Below, piece after piece: positions 16,292 through 25,444 of a DNA stretch of 52,992 bases. Positions within the stretch are counted from its first letter, which is position 1. Each line of letters opens with the position of its first letter. Made by a program: the position numbers and the translations under genes. Source of the DNA: Gemmatimonadota bacterium (GTDB lineage Bacteria; Gemmatimonadota; Gemmatimonadetes; Longimicrobiales; Gaopeijiaceae). Below the pieces are notes generated by a model, which worked only from the letters and a program-made list of their open reading frames with translations, did no database searches and was not told where the DNA came from. The stretch lies in contig JAHEKN010000004.1 of assembly GCA_024638305.1 (NCBI GenBank), positions 1 to 52,992 on the forward strand, given 5' to 3'.

Positions 16292-17182
16292 TCAGCGCAG
16301 ATGGAGGCCAACGCCGAAGAAGCGCAGATTCGTGCGGAAGAACTGACCGTAGGGGGAAGGCCCGTCGAACAGCTCGAGCACGAGACTCCAGGAGCGGCGG
16401 CCGGGTCCGCTCGGCGTGACCTCGACTCCCGCCTTGGCACTGTAGCCCGCCGACCAGGAGCCGGCGTTGGTGAGGCGGATGTCCAGCGCGGCCAGGCCTC
16501 GTACCGACCCGATCGCCCCCGCGTCAGCGAAGGGCCGCTCGGGCCGGAGCTCGACCCCGGCACGCAGGAGTCCCGAGCCCAGGGCCTTGGGAAAGCGTCG
16601 GAGGCGCTTGAGGCCGCCGCCGACGAGCCGGATGGCGCCCAGATCGCGGGAGACCAGCAGCTCGATCGTCTCGACAGAGACCTCTTCGCGCTCGAGGCCG
16701 GAGCGCAGCAGGAACTCGTCTCCCAGATGGGCGCTCCAATGATAGAGCCGCGCCCGGGCGGCCCAATCGCCCCGCCGGAGGCTCACCGGCACGCCGACGA
16801 AGAAGTCCGCGTTGATGAAGTCGAACGACACGCCGTCCAGGTCGAATTGGGCCAACACGCCAAACTCGACCGCCAGTCGCCCTCGCACGACGGACGCCTG
16901 TCCCCAGCGGGCGAGCGGGAACGCGTCGCCCACCCCCATGGACGCGACCCTCGTGTCCACGTCGGGAGAGGTCCAAGACAGTACGCTGAGGTAAGAGGAG
17001 ACCTCGCGGGGTGCGGCGAACAGCGGGCGGAACAGGTCGTCCGCGTTCGGGTCGTCCGTGCTCCGTTCGCGTACGTGCGAGTCCGGCGCGACCTGACCGC
17101 CTGCCGGCACGGGTGACACGAGGCCCGAAGAGATCAGCAGCGCGAGCCCGGCGGTGCTTAACGAAAGGGCTGGGCTCCGCAT
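16292..17182 (-). CDS. DUF1207 family protein, probably outer-membrane beta-barrel
   Basis: A 296-residue protein with a cleavable-looking signal peptide (hydrophobic to about residue 28, then AGGQ). The conserved segment DDLFRPLFAAPREVSSYLSV is typical of DUF1207. The rest alternates hydrophobic and polar residues (for example ARARLYHWSAHLGDEF and SWSLVLELFDG), as expected for a beta-barrel, and ends with FRTNLRFFGVGLHLR. Function of the family is unknown. Divergent from the cytochrome c lipoprotein gene, with 57 bases between the starts. Confidence 0.8.
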   Translation of the reverse strand: MRSPALSLSTAGLALLISSGLVSPVPAGGQVAPDSHVRERSTDDPNADDLFRPLFAAPREVSSYLSVLSWTSPDVDTRVASMGVGDAFPLARWGQASVVRGRLAVEFGVLAQFDLDGVSFDFINADFFVGVPVSLRRGDWAARARLYHWSAHLGDEFLLRSGLEREEVSVETIELLVSRDLGAIRLVGGGLKRLRRFPKALGSGLLRAGVELRPERPFADAGAIGSVRGLAALDIRLTNAGSWSAGYSAKAGVEVTPSGPGRRSWSLVLELFDGPSPYGQFFRTNLRFFGVGLHLR

Positions 17183-17239
17183 CTAGAGGGATATCCGGCC
17201 TCGGGGGATGTCGTTCACGATTGGGCAGGGGGATTCTCG

Positions 17240-18499
17240 ATGCTATGCCGTCGCACCGCAATCGGCCTCACGGTTCTCCTGTTCGCGGGCGCCGCCTGCG
17301 ACCAGGTCACCATGGTTCAGCTCCCCGAGGCACCGGAGCCGCCTGGCGACGTCGTGCTCGGCGCCGCCGCCTTCGAAGCGGACTGTGCGAACTGCCATGC
17401 GTCCCGCGACGGGTTCGATCTGGCGTTCTTCGGGTTCGCCGACACCACGATCGTGCGGCGCGCCGTTGCGCATGTGGACACGGCGACCGCCCTCGACATC
17501 GTGGCGTACATCCGGAGCCTGGAGGTGTTGGGTCCGGGCCGGGACGCGCGCCCCTTCCAGCCCGGCGGCGAGCTGGTCGGCGGGGACCTCGACTTCGCCC
17601 TGCGGCTGTTCGGCGAGGACGCCTGGCCGGCCGAGCTCACCGTGGACGCGCTGCTGGCCATCGATCCGCTGGACACGCCGGTCGCGGTGCCCTTCCCGGT
17701 CTGGTCGGTGGAACAGGACAACGTGGACTGGATGCCGGACACGCCGATGCAGGACGGCGTCCTCGGGCACCACGGTGGCTGGACCGCGCTTACGCTGGAC
17801 CGTTACTACGCGAGCGGACGGCCGGAGGACCTGCTGATCGCCGTGCAGGCGCTCCGGCACTCCGAGCGGGACCCGGACAACCCGGACGCCCCCTGCGTCA
17901 TGGATCCCATCGAGCGATTCGTTCCCGACGTGTGCTTCGAGACTCGGCGGTGGATCGCTTCGCTCGGCGCGCAGTACATGCTGCGCGAACGGGTGACGAG
18001 CCCCTTCCACCGCGCCGTGCACGATTCGTGGTGGGACGTGGGGAACGCCGTCCGAAGGTCCCTGCAGCGCGATCACCTGATGGACAACGGGGTCGAGAAC
18101 TGGGCCACGTGGATGTGGCTGGGCTGGTCCTTCGAGCCGAGCAGACACGCGAGCGTCTATCTCTCCCTAGCGCTCGTCCGTCAGGGCTTGGAGCGCCACG
18201 CGGTCTTTCACACGCTCCGCTCTCTCGTGGCGCGCCCCGGGGGGTCGGTCGCCGCCTACGACGACGTGCGCAACGCCGCTCGCTTCGCACCGGCCCACTG
18301 GACGTACCACGCCACCGTGTTCGGCTATGAGGCCCTAATAGCCCGACTGGCCAGCGGGCTCCGGCCACCGCCGGACCGCGTCGCCGACGCCGTCGAGGCC
18401 GTCGAGGCGGCGCAGTTCTTCGCGTCCCGGAAGGTGAGCGCCGACCAGGCCCTGGCACTCGCGGCCCTCGAACAGCAAGTCCTCGACCTGCTCGACTGA
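17240..18499 (+). CDS. c-type cytochrome domain lipoprotein of unknown function
   Basis: A 419-residue protein. The signal peptide ends at AGAACDQ (lipobox Cys near residue 20). A single heme-binding CANCH motif follows at about residue 50, and a later AxDIVAYIRSLEVLG helix is typical of class I cytochromes c, so residues 35-95 form a small monoheme domain. The remaining 320 residues are mostly helical (many Trp and His, as in GWTALTLDRYYASG and WATWMWLGWSF) and may form an alpha-barrel. I know no name for this fusion. Likely periplasmic and lipid-anchored; electron partner unknown. Confidence 0.8.
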   Translation: MLCRRTAIGLTVLLFAGAACDQVTMVQLPEAPEPPGDVVLGAAAFEADCANCHASRDGFDLAFFGFADTTIVRRAVAHVDTATALDIVAYIRSLEVLGPGRDARPFQPGGELVGGDLDFALRLFGEDAWPAELTVDALLAIDPLDTPVAVPFPVWSVEQDNVDWMPDTPMQDGVLGHHGGWTALTLDRYYASGRPEDLLIAVQALRHSERDPDNPDAPCVMDPIERFVPDVCFETRRWIASLGAQYMLRERVTSPFHRAVHDSWWDVGNAVRRSLQRDHLMDNGVENWATWMWLGWSFEPSRHASVYLSLALVRQGLERHAVFHTLRSLVARPGGSVAAYDDVRNAARFAPAHWTYHATVFGYEALIARLASGLRPPPDRVADAVEAVEAAQFFASRKVSADQALALAALEQQVLDLLD

Positions 18500-18598
18500 G
18501 GTCCAGTCCATCTCCCCGGCTCCCGGCTTGGAACAACGTTCGAGCCCATGGGTGGGGGGAACGAGGGCGGTCGACCGTCACAAGTCGGGGCCGCCGTT

Positions 18599-18619
18599 CG
18601 TTTGACGTCAAGACAAACG
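18599..18619. promoter_or_regulatory. inverted repeat upstream of the ECF sigma gene
   Basis: CGTTTG (18599-18604) and CAAACG (18614-18619) form an inverted repeat around an acgtcaaga spacer, and the 8-base palindrome TGACGTCA (18603-18610) overlaps it. It lies just upstream of the proposed TTG start, in the leader of the sigma/anti-sigma/receptor unit, so an operator or mRNA hairpin is possible. Structure is seen; function is inferred. Confidence 0.3.
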
Positions 18620-18634
18620 GAGTGGGGAGACCCC

Positions 18635-19132
18635 TTGGACCTCGAGCTCTTGTTCAATGAGGCGTATCCCGGACTCTTCCGATACTGCCATCGCTTGACC
18701 GGCGACCGGGATGTCGCCGAGGACGTCGCTCAGGAGGCGTTCGTCCGACTCTGGTACCGACGGGTGAGTGGGGAGCCTCAGGCTCTGAGATCGTGGCTGT
18801 TCAAGGTCGCGACCCATCTGATCCGGGACCAGGCGCGGGCGACCGCCAACCGACAGCGGCTCCTCGAGGCCAATCCGGTGCGGCCCGCCGCGGCCGAGAT
18901 GCCGGATGCCGCGGCCGAGCGGGCCGAGGCCGCAGAGCGTGTTCGGGAGGTGCTGGATGGCCTGGACGTGAGGGACCGAATCCTTCTGCTGATGCGGGAG
19001 GAGGGGTTCAGCTACCGGGAGATGGCGGAGGCCGTGGACGTGGCCCCTGCCTCGGTGGGGACCCTGCTGGCGCGGGCGCTCAGCAGGTTCTCGCAGGAAT
19101 ACAACCAGAGGCACGATGTCGACGATTCCTGA
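18635..19132 (+). CDS. ECF-type RNA polymerase sigma factor
   Basis: A sigma-70 family ECF protein of about 165 residues. Region 2 is clear (LFRYCHRLTGDRDVAEDVAQEAFVRLW is its core), and region 4 ends with EEGFSYREMAEAVDVAPASVGTLLARAL. TTG 18635 is chosen as start because the protein then begins exactly at region 2 and GGGGAG sits five bases upstream. The frame is open back to ATG 18548, which would add 29 low-complexity residues. The 3' end overlaps the anti-sigma gene by 17 bases. With the receptor downstream it should drive cell-surface or stress-responsive transcription, probably of its own unit. Confidence 0.9.
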   Translation: MDLELLFNEAYPGLFRYCHRLTGDRDVAEDVAQEAFVRLWYRRVSGEPQALRSWLFKVATHLIRDQARATANRQRLLEANPVRPAAAEMPDAAAERAEAAERVREVLDGLDVRDRILLLMREEGFSYREMAEAVDVAPASVGTLLARALSRFSQEYNQRHDVDDS

Positions 19133-19907
19133 GGAAGGGCTGATCCAGGCCTACCTGGACGACGAGCTTTCGGACGAAGACCGGAGGGAGCTGGAGGACC
19201 GGTTCGACCGGGAGCCCGGCTGGGCCGGTGCGTTGCGTGTGGCCAATGCGCGCTCTGAGGAGCTTTCGCGAGCTTTGGCGCTCCTGGATGAGCGTCCTGC
19301 CTCCGATGCTGCTCCGGCCTGGATATCGACGCTTTCGGGACGCGGCGGGCGCGCGGCCCCACCCGCGCATCCGTCGCGGTCCGTGCCCTGGGCGCGAGCC
19401 GCGATCCTGGTACTCGTATTCGGTGGGGCGTTGGCGGCGGGCTTACCCGGCTCGCCGGTGCGGGCATGGCTCAGCCGGGCGCTCGAGACGTCCCCCGCAC
19501 AGCCGGACGCCGCCGCCACCGCCGCGGCCCCGGAGGCCTCGCCGTCCGCGGACGTGAGGGCGGGAGAGGTGGGCGTACGCGTGTCGGCGCAGCTCCGATC
19601 CGTCCGTGTGGAGATGCCGGCCCTGCCCGCGGGCGCCGAAGTGCAGGTGCGCCTGGTCGATGGGGGTGCCGCCGGTGTGTTCGGACCGACTGGTACGCGA
19701 TTCCGCACGAACGACGGACGCGTCGAGGTTCTGAATCCCGAGCAGGTCGTTCGCGTCGAGCTGCCCCGTGAGCTGACCGAAGCGACGATCACCGTGGGGG
19801 GTCAAGTGTACCTGAGGAAGATCGCCGGACGGATCGAGGTTTCCGGCCCGGTCGCCGACTCCACCGGGACGGAGATCCGATTCCGCCCGGGCTCGGGCGG
19901 CGGATGA
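19116..19907 (+). CDS. membrane-bound anti-sigma factor
   Basis: A 263-residue protein that begins inside the end of the sigma gene, the classic coupling for a sigma/anti-sigma pair. The N-terminal 75 residues form the anti-sigma domain (GLIQAYLDDELSDEDRRELE) but lack the HxxxCxxC zinc motif. A transmembrane helix covers about residues 89-108 (WARAAILVLVFGGALAAG). After a Pro/Ala-rich linker, the last 110 residues make a periplasmic beta-rich domain. It probably holds the sigma factor at the membrane until a periplasmic signal arrives, possibly through the receptor encoded next. Confidence 0.86.
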   Translation: MSTIPEEGLIQAYLDDELSDEDRRELEDRFDREPGWAGALRVANARSEELSRALALLDERPASDAAPAWISTLSGRGGRAAPPAHPSRSVPWARAAILVLVFGGALAAGLPGSPVRAWLSRALETSPAQPDAAATAAAPEASPSADVRAGEVGVRVSAQLRSVRVEMPALPAGAEVQVRLVDGGAAGVFGPTGTRFRTNDGRVEVLNPEQVVRVELPRELTEATITVGGQVYLRKIAGRIEVSGPVADSTGTEIRFRPGSGGG

Positions 19908-19926
19908 CCGCCATGGAGGAACTGTA

Positions 19927-22236
19927 GTGGTCGAAGCGCTGCTCCTGCTGGCCCTGTTGCAGGCGAACCCTGGCGGGGGCACGGTGCTGGGCAGGGCGGT
20001 CACCAACGATGGGGCCGCCTACGCGCCGCTGCCGTACGCCACGGTCACCGCCAGCTCAACGGCGCGGCGGGTTCAAGCTGTGGCCGACGGAGACGGCCGT
20101 TTCGCGTTCCAGAACCTCCCGGACGGCACCTACGTACTCCGGGCCGTTCACCCCGGGTATGTCCCCGCCGAAGTGGAGGTCGTGCTGTCCGGCGGCCGCT
20201 CGGTGAGCGTGGATCTGGTGCTCCGGGTGCAGCCGCTCGACCTGGATCCCGTCGTCGTGACCGCGGAGGCCGCTCGCGGCCGGCCGCCGCGGCCCGACGG
20301 CTCGCTGGAGCTCTCGGGAGAAGAGGCCGCCGCGGTCAACCTCAGAGCCATGGAAGTGGGCTCCGGAATGGCCGTGTCGGGCATGACCGGGCTGTTCGAG
20401 GCCCTCCCCGGGAACAACCCGGCCGATCCGACCGACGCGCTCTTCATGCGGGGCTCGGCCATGGATCTCAAGGTCGTGCTGCTCGATGGCGCGCCGATCT
20501 ACACTCCGTTCCACGTGAGCGGGCTCATTCCGGCGTTCGATCCGGCACTCCTGGACGCGGCCCATTTATACAACGGAGGGGCCCCGGCGGAGTTCGACGG
20601 CGGGCTCTCCCACGTGTTGGACCTCAGGACCCGCTCGGCGCGGGGTGACGCGTTCCACGCGAGGGGCTCCGTCGACCTGATGAGCGCCCGCCTGGGGGCC
20701 GAGACCCCGCTGGGCGGGTCGGCCGGCCTGGCCGTCGGCGCCCGAGCGCTACACGCTGGCGCGGAGCGAGCGCTCGATCGGACCGGCTTCCCCTACGGCT
20801 ATTCGGACGCCGTGGCACGGCTGGACTACCGTCCACGGGACGATCACCAACTGTCGTTCACGGCGTTCCGCAACCAGGAGAGCGTGCGGCTGGACTTCCG
20901 CCGATCCGTCCAGCCGGACCGGCTCGCCTCGGCGCCCGCGCTCCCGGCCGAGTCCTCGTGGGGGAATCGTGCGCTGACGGCCGGATACGAGGCCGACCTC
21001 GGCGCGACGCACGTGCGGGCTCGGGCGGCGGTCTCCAGCTACGAGGCCGAGCTGCCGGTACAGGGCGACACGCCCCTGTTCGCATCCGGGTCCACGGACC
21101 GGGTGCGCCTGGCCTTCGATCTCGGCCGCCGCGGCTCCGACTCCCGCAACACCCGCTGGGCGGCTGGGGCCACGCTGGACGCGGTCGACGTGAGCTACCG
21201 AGCCGCTCGGCTCCTGGAGGCAGGCGGGTCGGGGTCCGAGATCCGCTCCAGCGCGACGGGATCCGTGGCGGCGGCATTCATGGAGGGCGCCTCGCAGGTT
21301 CACCCGAGTGTGCGGCTGAGCGCCGGGTTGCGTGCAGCCACCTACGAGGGAGTTGGAGTACGGCTGGGACCCCGGGTCGGCGTCACCTGGCTCCTGAACG
21401 ACGGCGCCGCGTTCTCGGTGCGGGCCGGCCGGAGCCACCAGCTCACCACCAGCTCGGACGCCGCGGTCGAGAGCGCGCTGGCCTTCGAGGCGCTCGCCGA
21501 CACGACCGCCGTGGCGCCGAGCGGTGCACCAGCCCAGGTGGGGGCACTCGTCTCGGTGGCGTCCTCCACGCACCTGGTGGTCGGGCTCGACCAGCTATTG
21601 TCCCAGCGCACCCGGCTCGGGCTCGAGGCCTGGGCTCGGCGGTTCGAGGGAATCGGTCACGCCGATATCAAGTCCCTGAACGGCTCCGGGTTCGACCTCC
21701 GGATCGCGCGGGCGGGTGAGTCCCTGGATGGATGGTTGGGCTACTCCCTCAGTTGGTATTGGAGCGACGACGTCGGCGGTGGCAGTCCGTTCTCAGGCCG
21801 ACACCTGCTCAGCGCCGGCCTGCTCGGTGATCTGGGGAGCGGCGGCCGCTTCAACGTGCAGTTGGCCTTGGGCGACGGCCTGCCGTTTACCGCCATCAGC
21901 CTGTCGGACGTGGCCTCGCCGGGGGAGGGCGACTTCCAGCGGGGCGTCGACTCCGAGCAGTCCCTGGACGCCGCGACGGAGGTGGCTCGTGGGGGGCCGG
22001 CGCTGACCGGCGGTCCCTCGGGCGATTTCCTTCGTCTGGACGGGGAGATTGCGTGGCGCGTGGCCACGCGGTGGGGCGGGCGCGACGTAGAGGTTCAACC
22101 GTACGTGCGCGTCCTGAACGCCCTCAATCGGCGAGACGCGATGTTCTACTACTTCGAGCCTTGGCGGGACGTCGGGCCCCGCCCGCTGGCCGAGCTCGCC
22201 ATCGTGCCGGTCATCGGCGTCTCCTGGCGGTTCTGA
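19927..22236 (+). CDS. TonB-dependent outer-membrane receptor with N-terminal carboxypeptidase-regulatory-like domain
   Basis: A 769-residue protein starting at GTG 19927, 19 bases after the anti-sigma stop. It has a short hydrophobic leader, then a carboxypeptidase-regulatory-like beta-sandwich (residues about 18-95; VLGRAVTNDGAAYAPLPYATV, DGRFAFQNLPDGTYVLR). The plug (residues about 130-240, with MRGSAMDLKVVLLDGAPIY) and a long beta-barrel follow, ending in an aromatic residue (VIGVSWRF) as outer-membrane proteins do. The leader is short, so an alternative upstream start cannot be excluded. Encoded with the sigma/anti-sigma pair, it probably imports a TonB-dependent ligand or senses it. Ligand unknown. 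Confidence 0.88.
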   Translation: MVEALLLLALLQANPGGGTVLGRAVTNDGAAYAPLPYATVTASSTARRVQAVADGDGRFAFQNLPDGTYVLRAVHPGYVPAEVEVVLSGGRSVSVDLVLRVQPLDLDPVVVTAEAARGRPPRPDGSLELSGEEAAAVNLRAMEVGSGMAVSGMTGLFEALPGNNPADPTDALFMRGSAMDLKVVLLDGAPIYTPFHVSGLIPAFDPALLDAAHLYNGGAPAEFDGGLSHVLDLRTRSARGDAFHARGSVDLMSARLGAETPLGGSAGLAVGARALHAGAERALDRTGFPYGYSDAVARLDYRPRDDHQLSFTAFRNQESVRLDFRRSVQPDRLASAPALPAESSWGNRALTAGYEADLGATHVRARAAVSSYEAELPVQGDTPLFASGSTDRVRLAFDLGRRGSDSRNTRWAAGATLDAVDVSYRAARLLEAGGSGSEIRSSATGSVAAAFMEGASQVHPSVRLSAGLRAATYEGVGVRLGPRVGVTWLLNDGAAFSVRAGRSHQLTTSSDAAVESALAFEALADTTAVAPSGAPAQVGALVSVASSTHLVVGLDQLLSQRTRLGLEAWARRFEGIGHADIKSLNGSGFDLRIARAGESLDGWLGYSLSWYWSDDVGGGSPFSGRHLLSAGLLGDLGSGGRFNVQLALGDGLPFTAISLSDVASPGEGDFQRGVDSEQSLDAATEVARGGPALTGGPSGDFLRLDGEIAWRVATRWGGRDVEVQPYVRVLNALNRRDAMFYYFEPWRDVGPRPLAELAIVPVIGVSWRF

Positions 22237-22260
22237 CGGCCCGCGCGGATCTTCGCGCTG

Positions 22261-22971
22261 GTGAATCCCCGAGCCGACAACCCATCCGACCCTTTCGACG
22301 CCCTCCACCGGGAGGTGACGCGCTGCACGGCGTGTCCCAGGCTGGTCGAGTGGCGCGAGCGGGTCGCCCTGGAGAAACGGGCCGCGTTCCGTGACCAGTC
22401 GTACTGGGGCCGTCCGGTTCCCGGTTTTGGCGACCCCAGGGCGAGCGTGCTCGTGGTGGGGCTGGCCCCGGCTGCCCACGGGGCCAACCGGACGGGCCGG
22501 ATGTTCACCGGTGACCGCTCCGGTGATTGGCTGTATCGGGCGCTCCATCGAGCCGGACTGGCCAACCAGGCCGAATCCGACCGCCGGGGGGACGGCCTGT
22601 GGCTCACCGGCGCCTACGTCACCGCCGCGGTGCGGTGCGCACCGCCAGCCAACAAGCCCACCGCGGACGAGCGGGACCGGTGCCGGCCCTACCTCCTGCG
22701 CGAGCTCGCGCTCCTCGATCGTGTCCGCGTCATCGTGGCGCTCGGCGGCTTCGGATGGCAGCAGGTCCTCCGGGTGCTCGACGAGTCCGGAGCAATCTTG
22801 CCCTCGCCGCGGCCTCGTTTCGGACATCTCGCCGAGGCGACGATCGGCAGCTACACGCTGCTCGGGTCGTACCACCCCAGCCAGCAGAACACGTTCACAG
22901 GGCGGTTGACGGAGCCGATGTTCGATCGCGTGTGGGCGCGCGCGCTGGAGTTGGCCGAAGGCGGCGGGTGA
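22261..22971 (+). CDS. uracil-DNA glycosylase, family 5 (UDGb type)
   Basis: A 236-residue protein starting at GTG 22261. Motif [20 protein letters not shown], and motif [16 protein letters not shown], are signatures of family 5 uracil-DNA glycosylases. Cys22 and Cys25 (CTAC) plus two later cysteines (VRCAPP and DRCRPY) are the expected 4Fe-4S ligands. Such enzymes remove uracil and other deaminated bases, which matters in a GC-rich genome where cytosine deamination is frequent. It follows the receptor gene by 24 bases but is unlikely to share its function. Confidence 0.94.
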   Translation: MNPRADNPSDPFDALHREVTRCTACPRLVEWRERVALEKRAAFRDQSYWGRPVPGFGDPRASVLVVGLAPAAHGANRTGRMFTGDRSGDWLYRALHRAGLANQAESDRRGDGLWLTGAYVTAAVRCAPPANKPTADERDRCRPYLLRELALLDRVRVIVALGGFGWQQVLRVLDESGAILPSPRPRFGHLAEATIGSYTLLGSYHPSQQNTFTGRLTEPMFDRVWARALELAEGGG

Positions 22972-23010
22972 AGACGAGGAGCGGGCGTGAGTGGGGGGTC
23001 CGGCTCGGAC

Positions 23011-24648
23011 TCAAGGGTCGCCCACTCCGGCGAAGGGGACGCCGGCGATCTTGGCCATGTCCGGGCCCCAAGTGGTCAGGTCGTCCAGTCCAAAATCGCT
23101 GAGTCGCCGGTGACCGCAGGCACGCGCGAGGAGCTTCATCAGCTCCACCGTGGACTCGAAGTAGCGCGCCAGGCGGCGTGCGGACTCCTCCACGATTAGC
23201 CGCGCCCTCAGATCCTTGCGTTGCGTGGCGATCCCCACGGGACAGTTGTTGGTGTGGCAGGCCCGCATGCCGAGGCATCCGATGGCCTGGATCGCCGCGT
23301 TGGCCAAGGCCACCCCATCGGCGCCGAGGGCCAGCGCCTTCACGAAATCCGCTTCGGTGCGCAGCCCCCCCGTGATGATCAACGTCACGTCCTCGGCTCC
23401 GCGGGCGTCCAGGTGGCGGCGCGCCCGCGCCAGAGCCGGAATGGTGGGCACCGAGATGTTTTTCTTGAAGAGGTCGGGTGCGGCGCCGGTTCCTCCCCCC
23501 CGGCCGTCGAGGATGACGTAGTCGGCGGTAGCCTCCAGAGCGAAATCCACATCCTCCTCGATGTGCTGGGCCGAGAGCTTGAATCCGATCGGGATCCCGC
23601 CGGTGACCGAACGCACCTCGTCCGCGAGCTCGGCAAAGTCGGCCGGCGTCTCCAGGTCCGCGAAGCGGGAAGGGCTGACCGCGTCTTGACCGGGCTCGAG
23701 CCCGCGCACCTTCGCGATCTTGTCCGTCACTTTGCGACCCGGCAGGTGTCCGCCGGTGCCCGTCTTGGCCCCCTGGCCGCCCTTGAAGTGGAACGCCCGC
23801 GCGCGCGCCAACCCGTCCAGGCTCCATCCGAAGCGAGCGGAAGCGAGCTCGTAGAAGTAGCGTGAGTTCGCCTCCGCCTCCTCCGGTAGCATGCCGCCTT
23901 CTCCCGAGCAGATGCCCGTTCCCGCCATCTCCGCCCCCTTGGCGAGCGCCACCTTGGCTTCCTCGCTGAGGGCCCCGAAGCTCATGTCCGAGACGAACAG
24001 CGGAATCTCCAGCGTGAGAGGACGCCGGGCGCGCGGGCCGATCACGAGCTCGGTCTCCACCGAGGCGCCGTCCTTCAACGGACGGCGGGCGAGCTGCCCG
24101 GTCACGAGCTGGATGTCCGACCAGCGCGGCAGCTCGGTGAGCGGGACACCCATGGCCGTGACCGGACCGTGGTGGCCCACCTTGCGGAGCCCATTCCGGG
24201 CGAGCTCCTGGATATACCCGTTGAAGGGCTCCTCCTCGGTACCGTGGACGTCCTGGTACGCGCCCAGATACTCGTCCCGCTCGTACGGCTGTGGATGGTC
24301 GACCGCCCAGGCCCGGATCTCGTCCTCCGCCACCATCACGGCATCGGCGTCCCGGTCTATCCAGGCCGTGAACTTCTGGAGCTGCTCCTCATTGTTGTAC
24401 TCGCTGACGCCGGTGTCCCAGCGGTAGTCCCAACCGTGCAGCCCGCAGATGAGATTCTCACCGTCGAGGTGCCCATCGGCGAGCAAGGCACCGCGGTGGA
24501 GACAGCGCCCAAAGAGGACGGACACCTGGTCGCCGGATCGCATGACCACGAGGTCGACTCCCGCGACCAGGGCGTGCGTCGGCGTTCTGTCGGGGAGTGC
24601 GGTCCAGGCCGAAACGGCCACGGCGTTGGCGGTGGGCGGTGGTTGCAT
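23011..24648 (-). CDS. Rieske domain fused to glutamate-synthase-type FMN domain
   Basis: A 545-residue protein starting at ATG 24648. The N-terminal 115 residues form a Rieske 2Fe-2S domain with Cys49-x-His51 and Cys68-x2-His71 (CLHRG and CGLHGWDY). The remainder is a GltB-like FMN barrel (VSDMSFGALSEEAKVALAKG, GEGGMLPEE, KGGQGAKTGTGGHLPGRKV, DGRGGGTGAAP). Cys458, Cys464 and Cys469 (CLGMRACHTNNC) match the 3Fe-4S ligands of glutamate synthase. It lacks the glutaminase (class II amidotransferase) domain. It is therefore a stand-alone Fe-S/FMN oxidoreductase, perhaps an amine- or glutamate-forming enzyme with a Rieske electron entry, but the reaction is unknown. Confidence 0.9.
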   Translation of the reverse strand: MQPPPTANAVAVSAWTALPDRTPTHALVAGVDLVVMRSGDQVSVLFGRCLHRGALLADGHLDGENLICGLHGWDYRWDTGVSEYNNEEQLQKFTAWIDRDADAVMVAEDEIRAWAVDHPQPYERDEYLGAYQDVHGTEEEPFNGYIQELARNGLRKVGHHGPVTAMGVPLTELPRWSDIQLVTGQLARRPLKDGASVETELVIGPRARRPLTLEIPLFVSDMSFGALSEEAKVALAKGAEMAGTGICSGEGGMLPEEAEANSRYFYELASARFGWSLDGLARARAFHFKGGQGAKTGTGGHLPGRKVTDKIAKVRGLEPGQDAVSPSRFADLETPADFAELADEVRSVTGGIPIGFKLSAQHIEEDVDFALEATADYVILDGRGGGTGAAPDLFKKNISVPTIPALARARRHLDARGAEDVTLIITGGLRTEADFVKALALGADGVALANAAIQAIGCLGMRACHTNNCPVGIATQRKDLRARLIVEESARRLARYFESTVELMKLLARACGHRRLSDFGLDDLTTWGPDMAKIAGVPFAGVGDP

Positions 24649-24804
24649 TCGTTCGATGTCTCCAGACGTGGATCCCGACGGCGGCGCGAGGGTTCTCCAC
24701 ACGCATAATGTGCCCAACGTACGGGTCGGAGCGAGGTGACGTGACCATCCGGGCTCCCGCGCGGTCTCTCATATGACGATCACCAACACCCGATGGGGGA
24801 ATGG

Positions 24805-25395
24805 ATGTCATCCATGTTCGATGCGCTCGCTGGCCAGATACTCGAGGGGGGCCGGATCGAGCAGCTCAGCCGACAGCTGGGAACGACCGACGAGCAGACG
24901 CGGATCGCCGTGGGCGCTGCCCTGCCCACGCTCCTCGGCGCTCTTGCCAAGAATGCCTCACGGCCCGGCGGCGCAGCGGCCCTTCACGGCGCTCTCTCCC
25001 GGGATCACGACGGGGGTGTGCTCAACGACATCGCCGGGTTCTTGCAGAAATCGGATACGGCGGACGGCGACGGAATTCTCAAGCACGTCCTCGGAGACCG
25101 ACGCCAGACGGTGGAGCAGGGGCTCGGGCGCGGCAGCGGGATCGACCCCGACAAGATGAGCCGAACGCTCGCCATGCTGGCTCCGCTCGTGCTGGGGTAT
25201 CTGGGGAAGCAGCGCCGTGAGCGTAGCCTCGACAGCCGCTCGCTCGGCTCCCTCCTGAGCGAAGAGCGCAGCGCGCTCGAAGAACGCACCCCGGAAGCCG
25301 GCATCCTGACGCGCCTGATCGATCGCGACGGAGACGGGTCCGTCGTGGACGACATCGCAGGCACGTTGACCGAAAAGCTGTTCGGTCGCGGATAG
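24805..25395 (+). CDS. DUF937 domain-containing protein
   Basis: A protein of about 196 residues in the DUF937 family: MFDALAGQILEGGRIEQLSRQLGTTDEQTRIAVGAALPTLLGALAKNA is its usual N-terminus (residues 4-50). Two copies of a G(V/S)(L/V)(N/D)DIAG-type motif, GGVLNDIAGFL and GSVVDDIAGTL, close the halves. Possible starts are 24793, 24805 and 24814; 24805 is preferred because GGGGGA lies just before it. The family is cytoplasmic and of unknown function. It is divergent from the Rieske fusion gene and followed 49 bases later by the Kbp-like gene, so the two may be co-transcribed. Confidence 0.87.
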   Translation: MSSMFDALAGQILEGGRIEQLSRQLGTTDEQTRIAVGAALPTLLGALAKNASRPGGAAALHGALSRDHDGGVLNDIAGFLQKSDTADGDGILKHVLGDRRQTVEQGLGRGSGIDPDKMSRTLAMLAPLVLGYLGKQRRERSLDSRSLGSLLSEERSALEERTPEAGILTRLIDRDGDGSVVDDIAGTLTEKLFGRG

Positions 25396-25444
25396 CTCGT
25401 TAGATTCTCTGCGCTACACCAATCCACTGCGAGGAGAGACAAAC

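Noticed and set aside
18558-18580. GGAAC and CGTCA as an autoregulated ECF promoter
   Set aside because: The spacer between the two elements is 13 bases, shorter than the 15-17 usual for ECF promoters.
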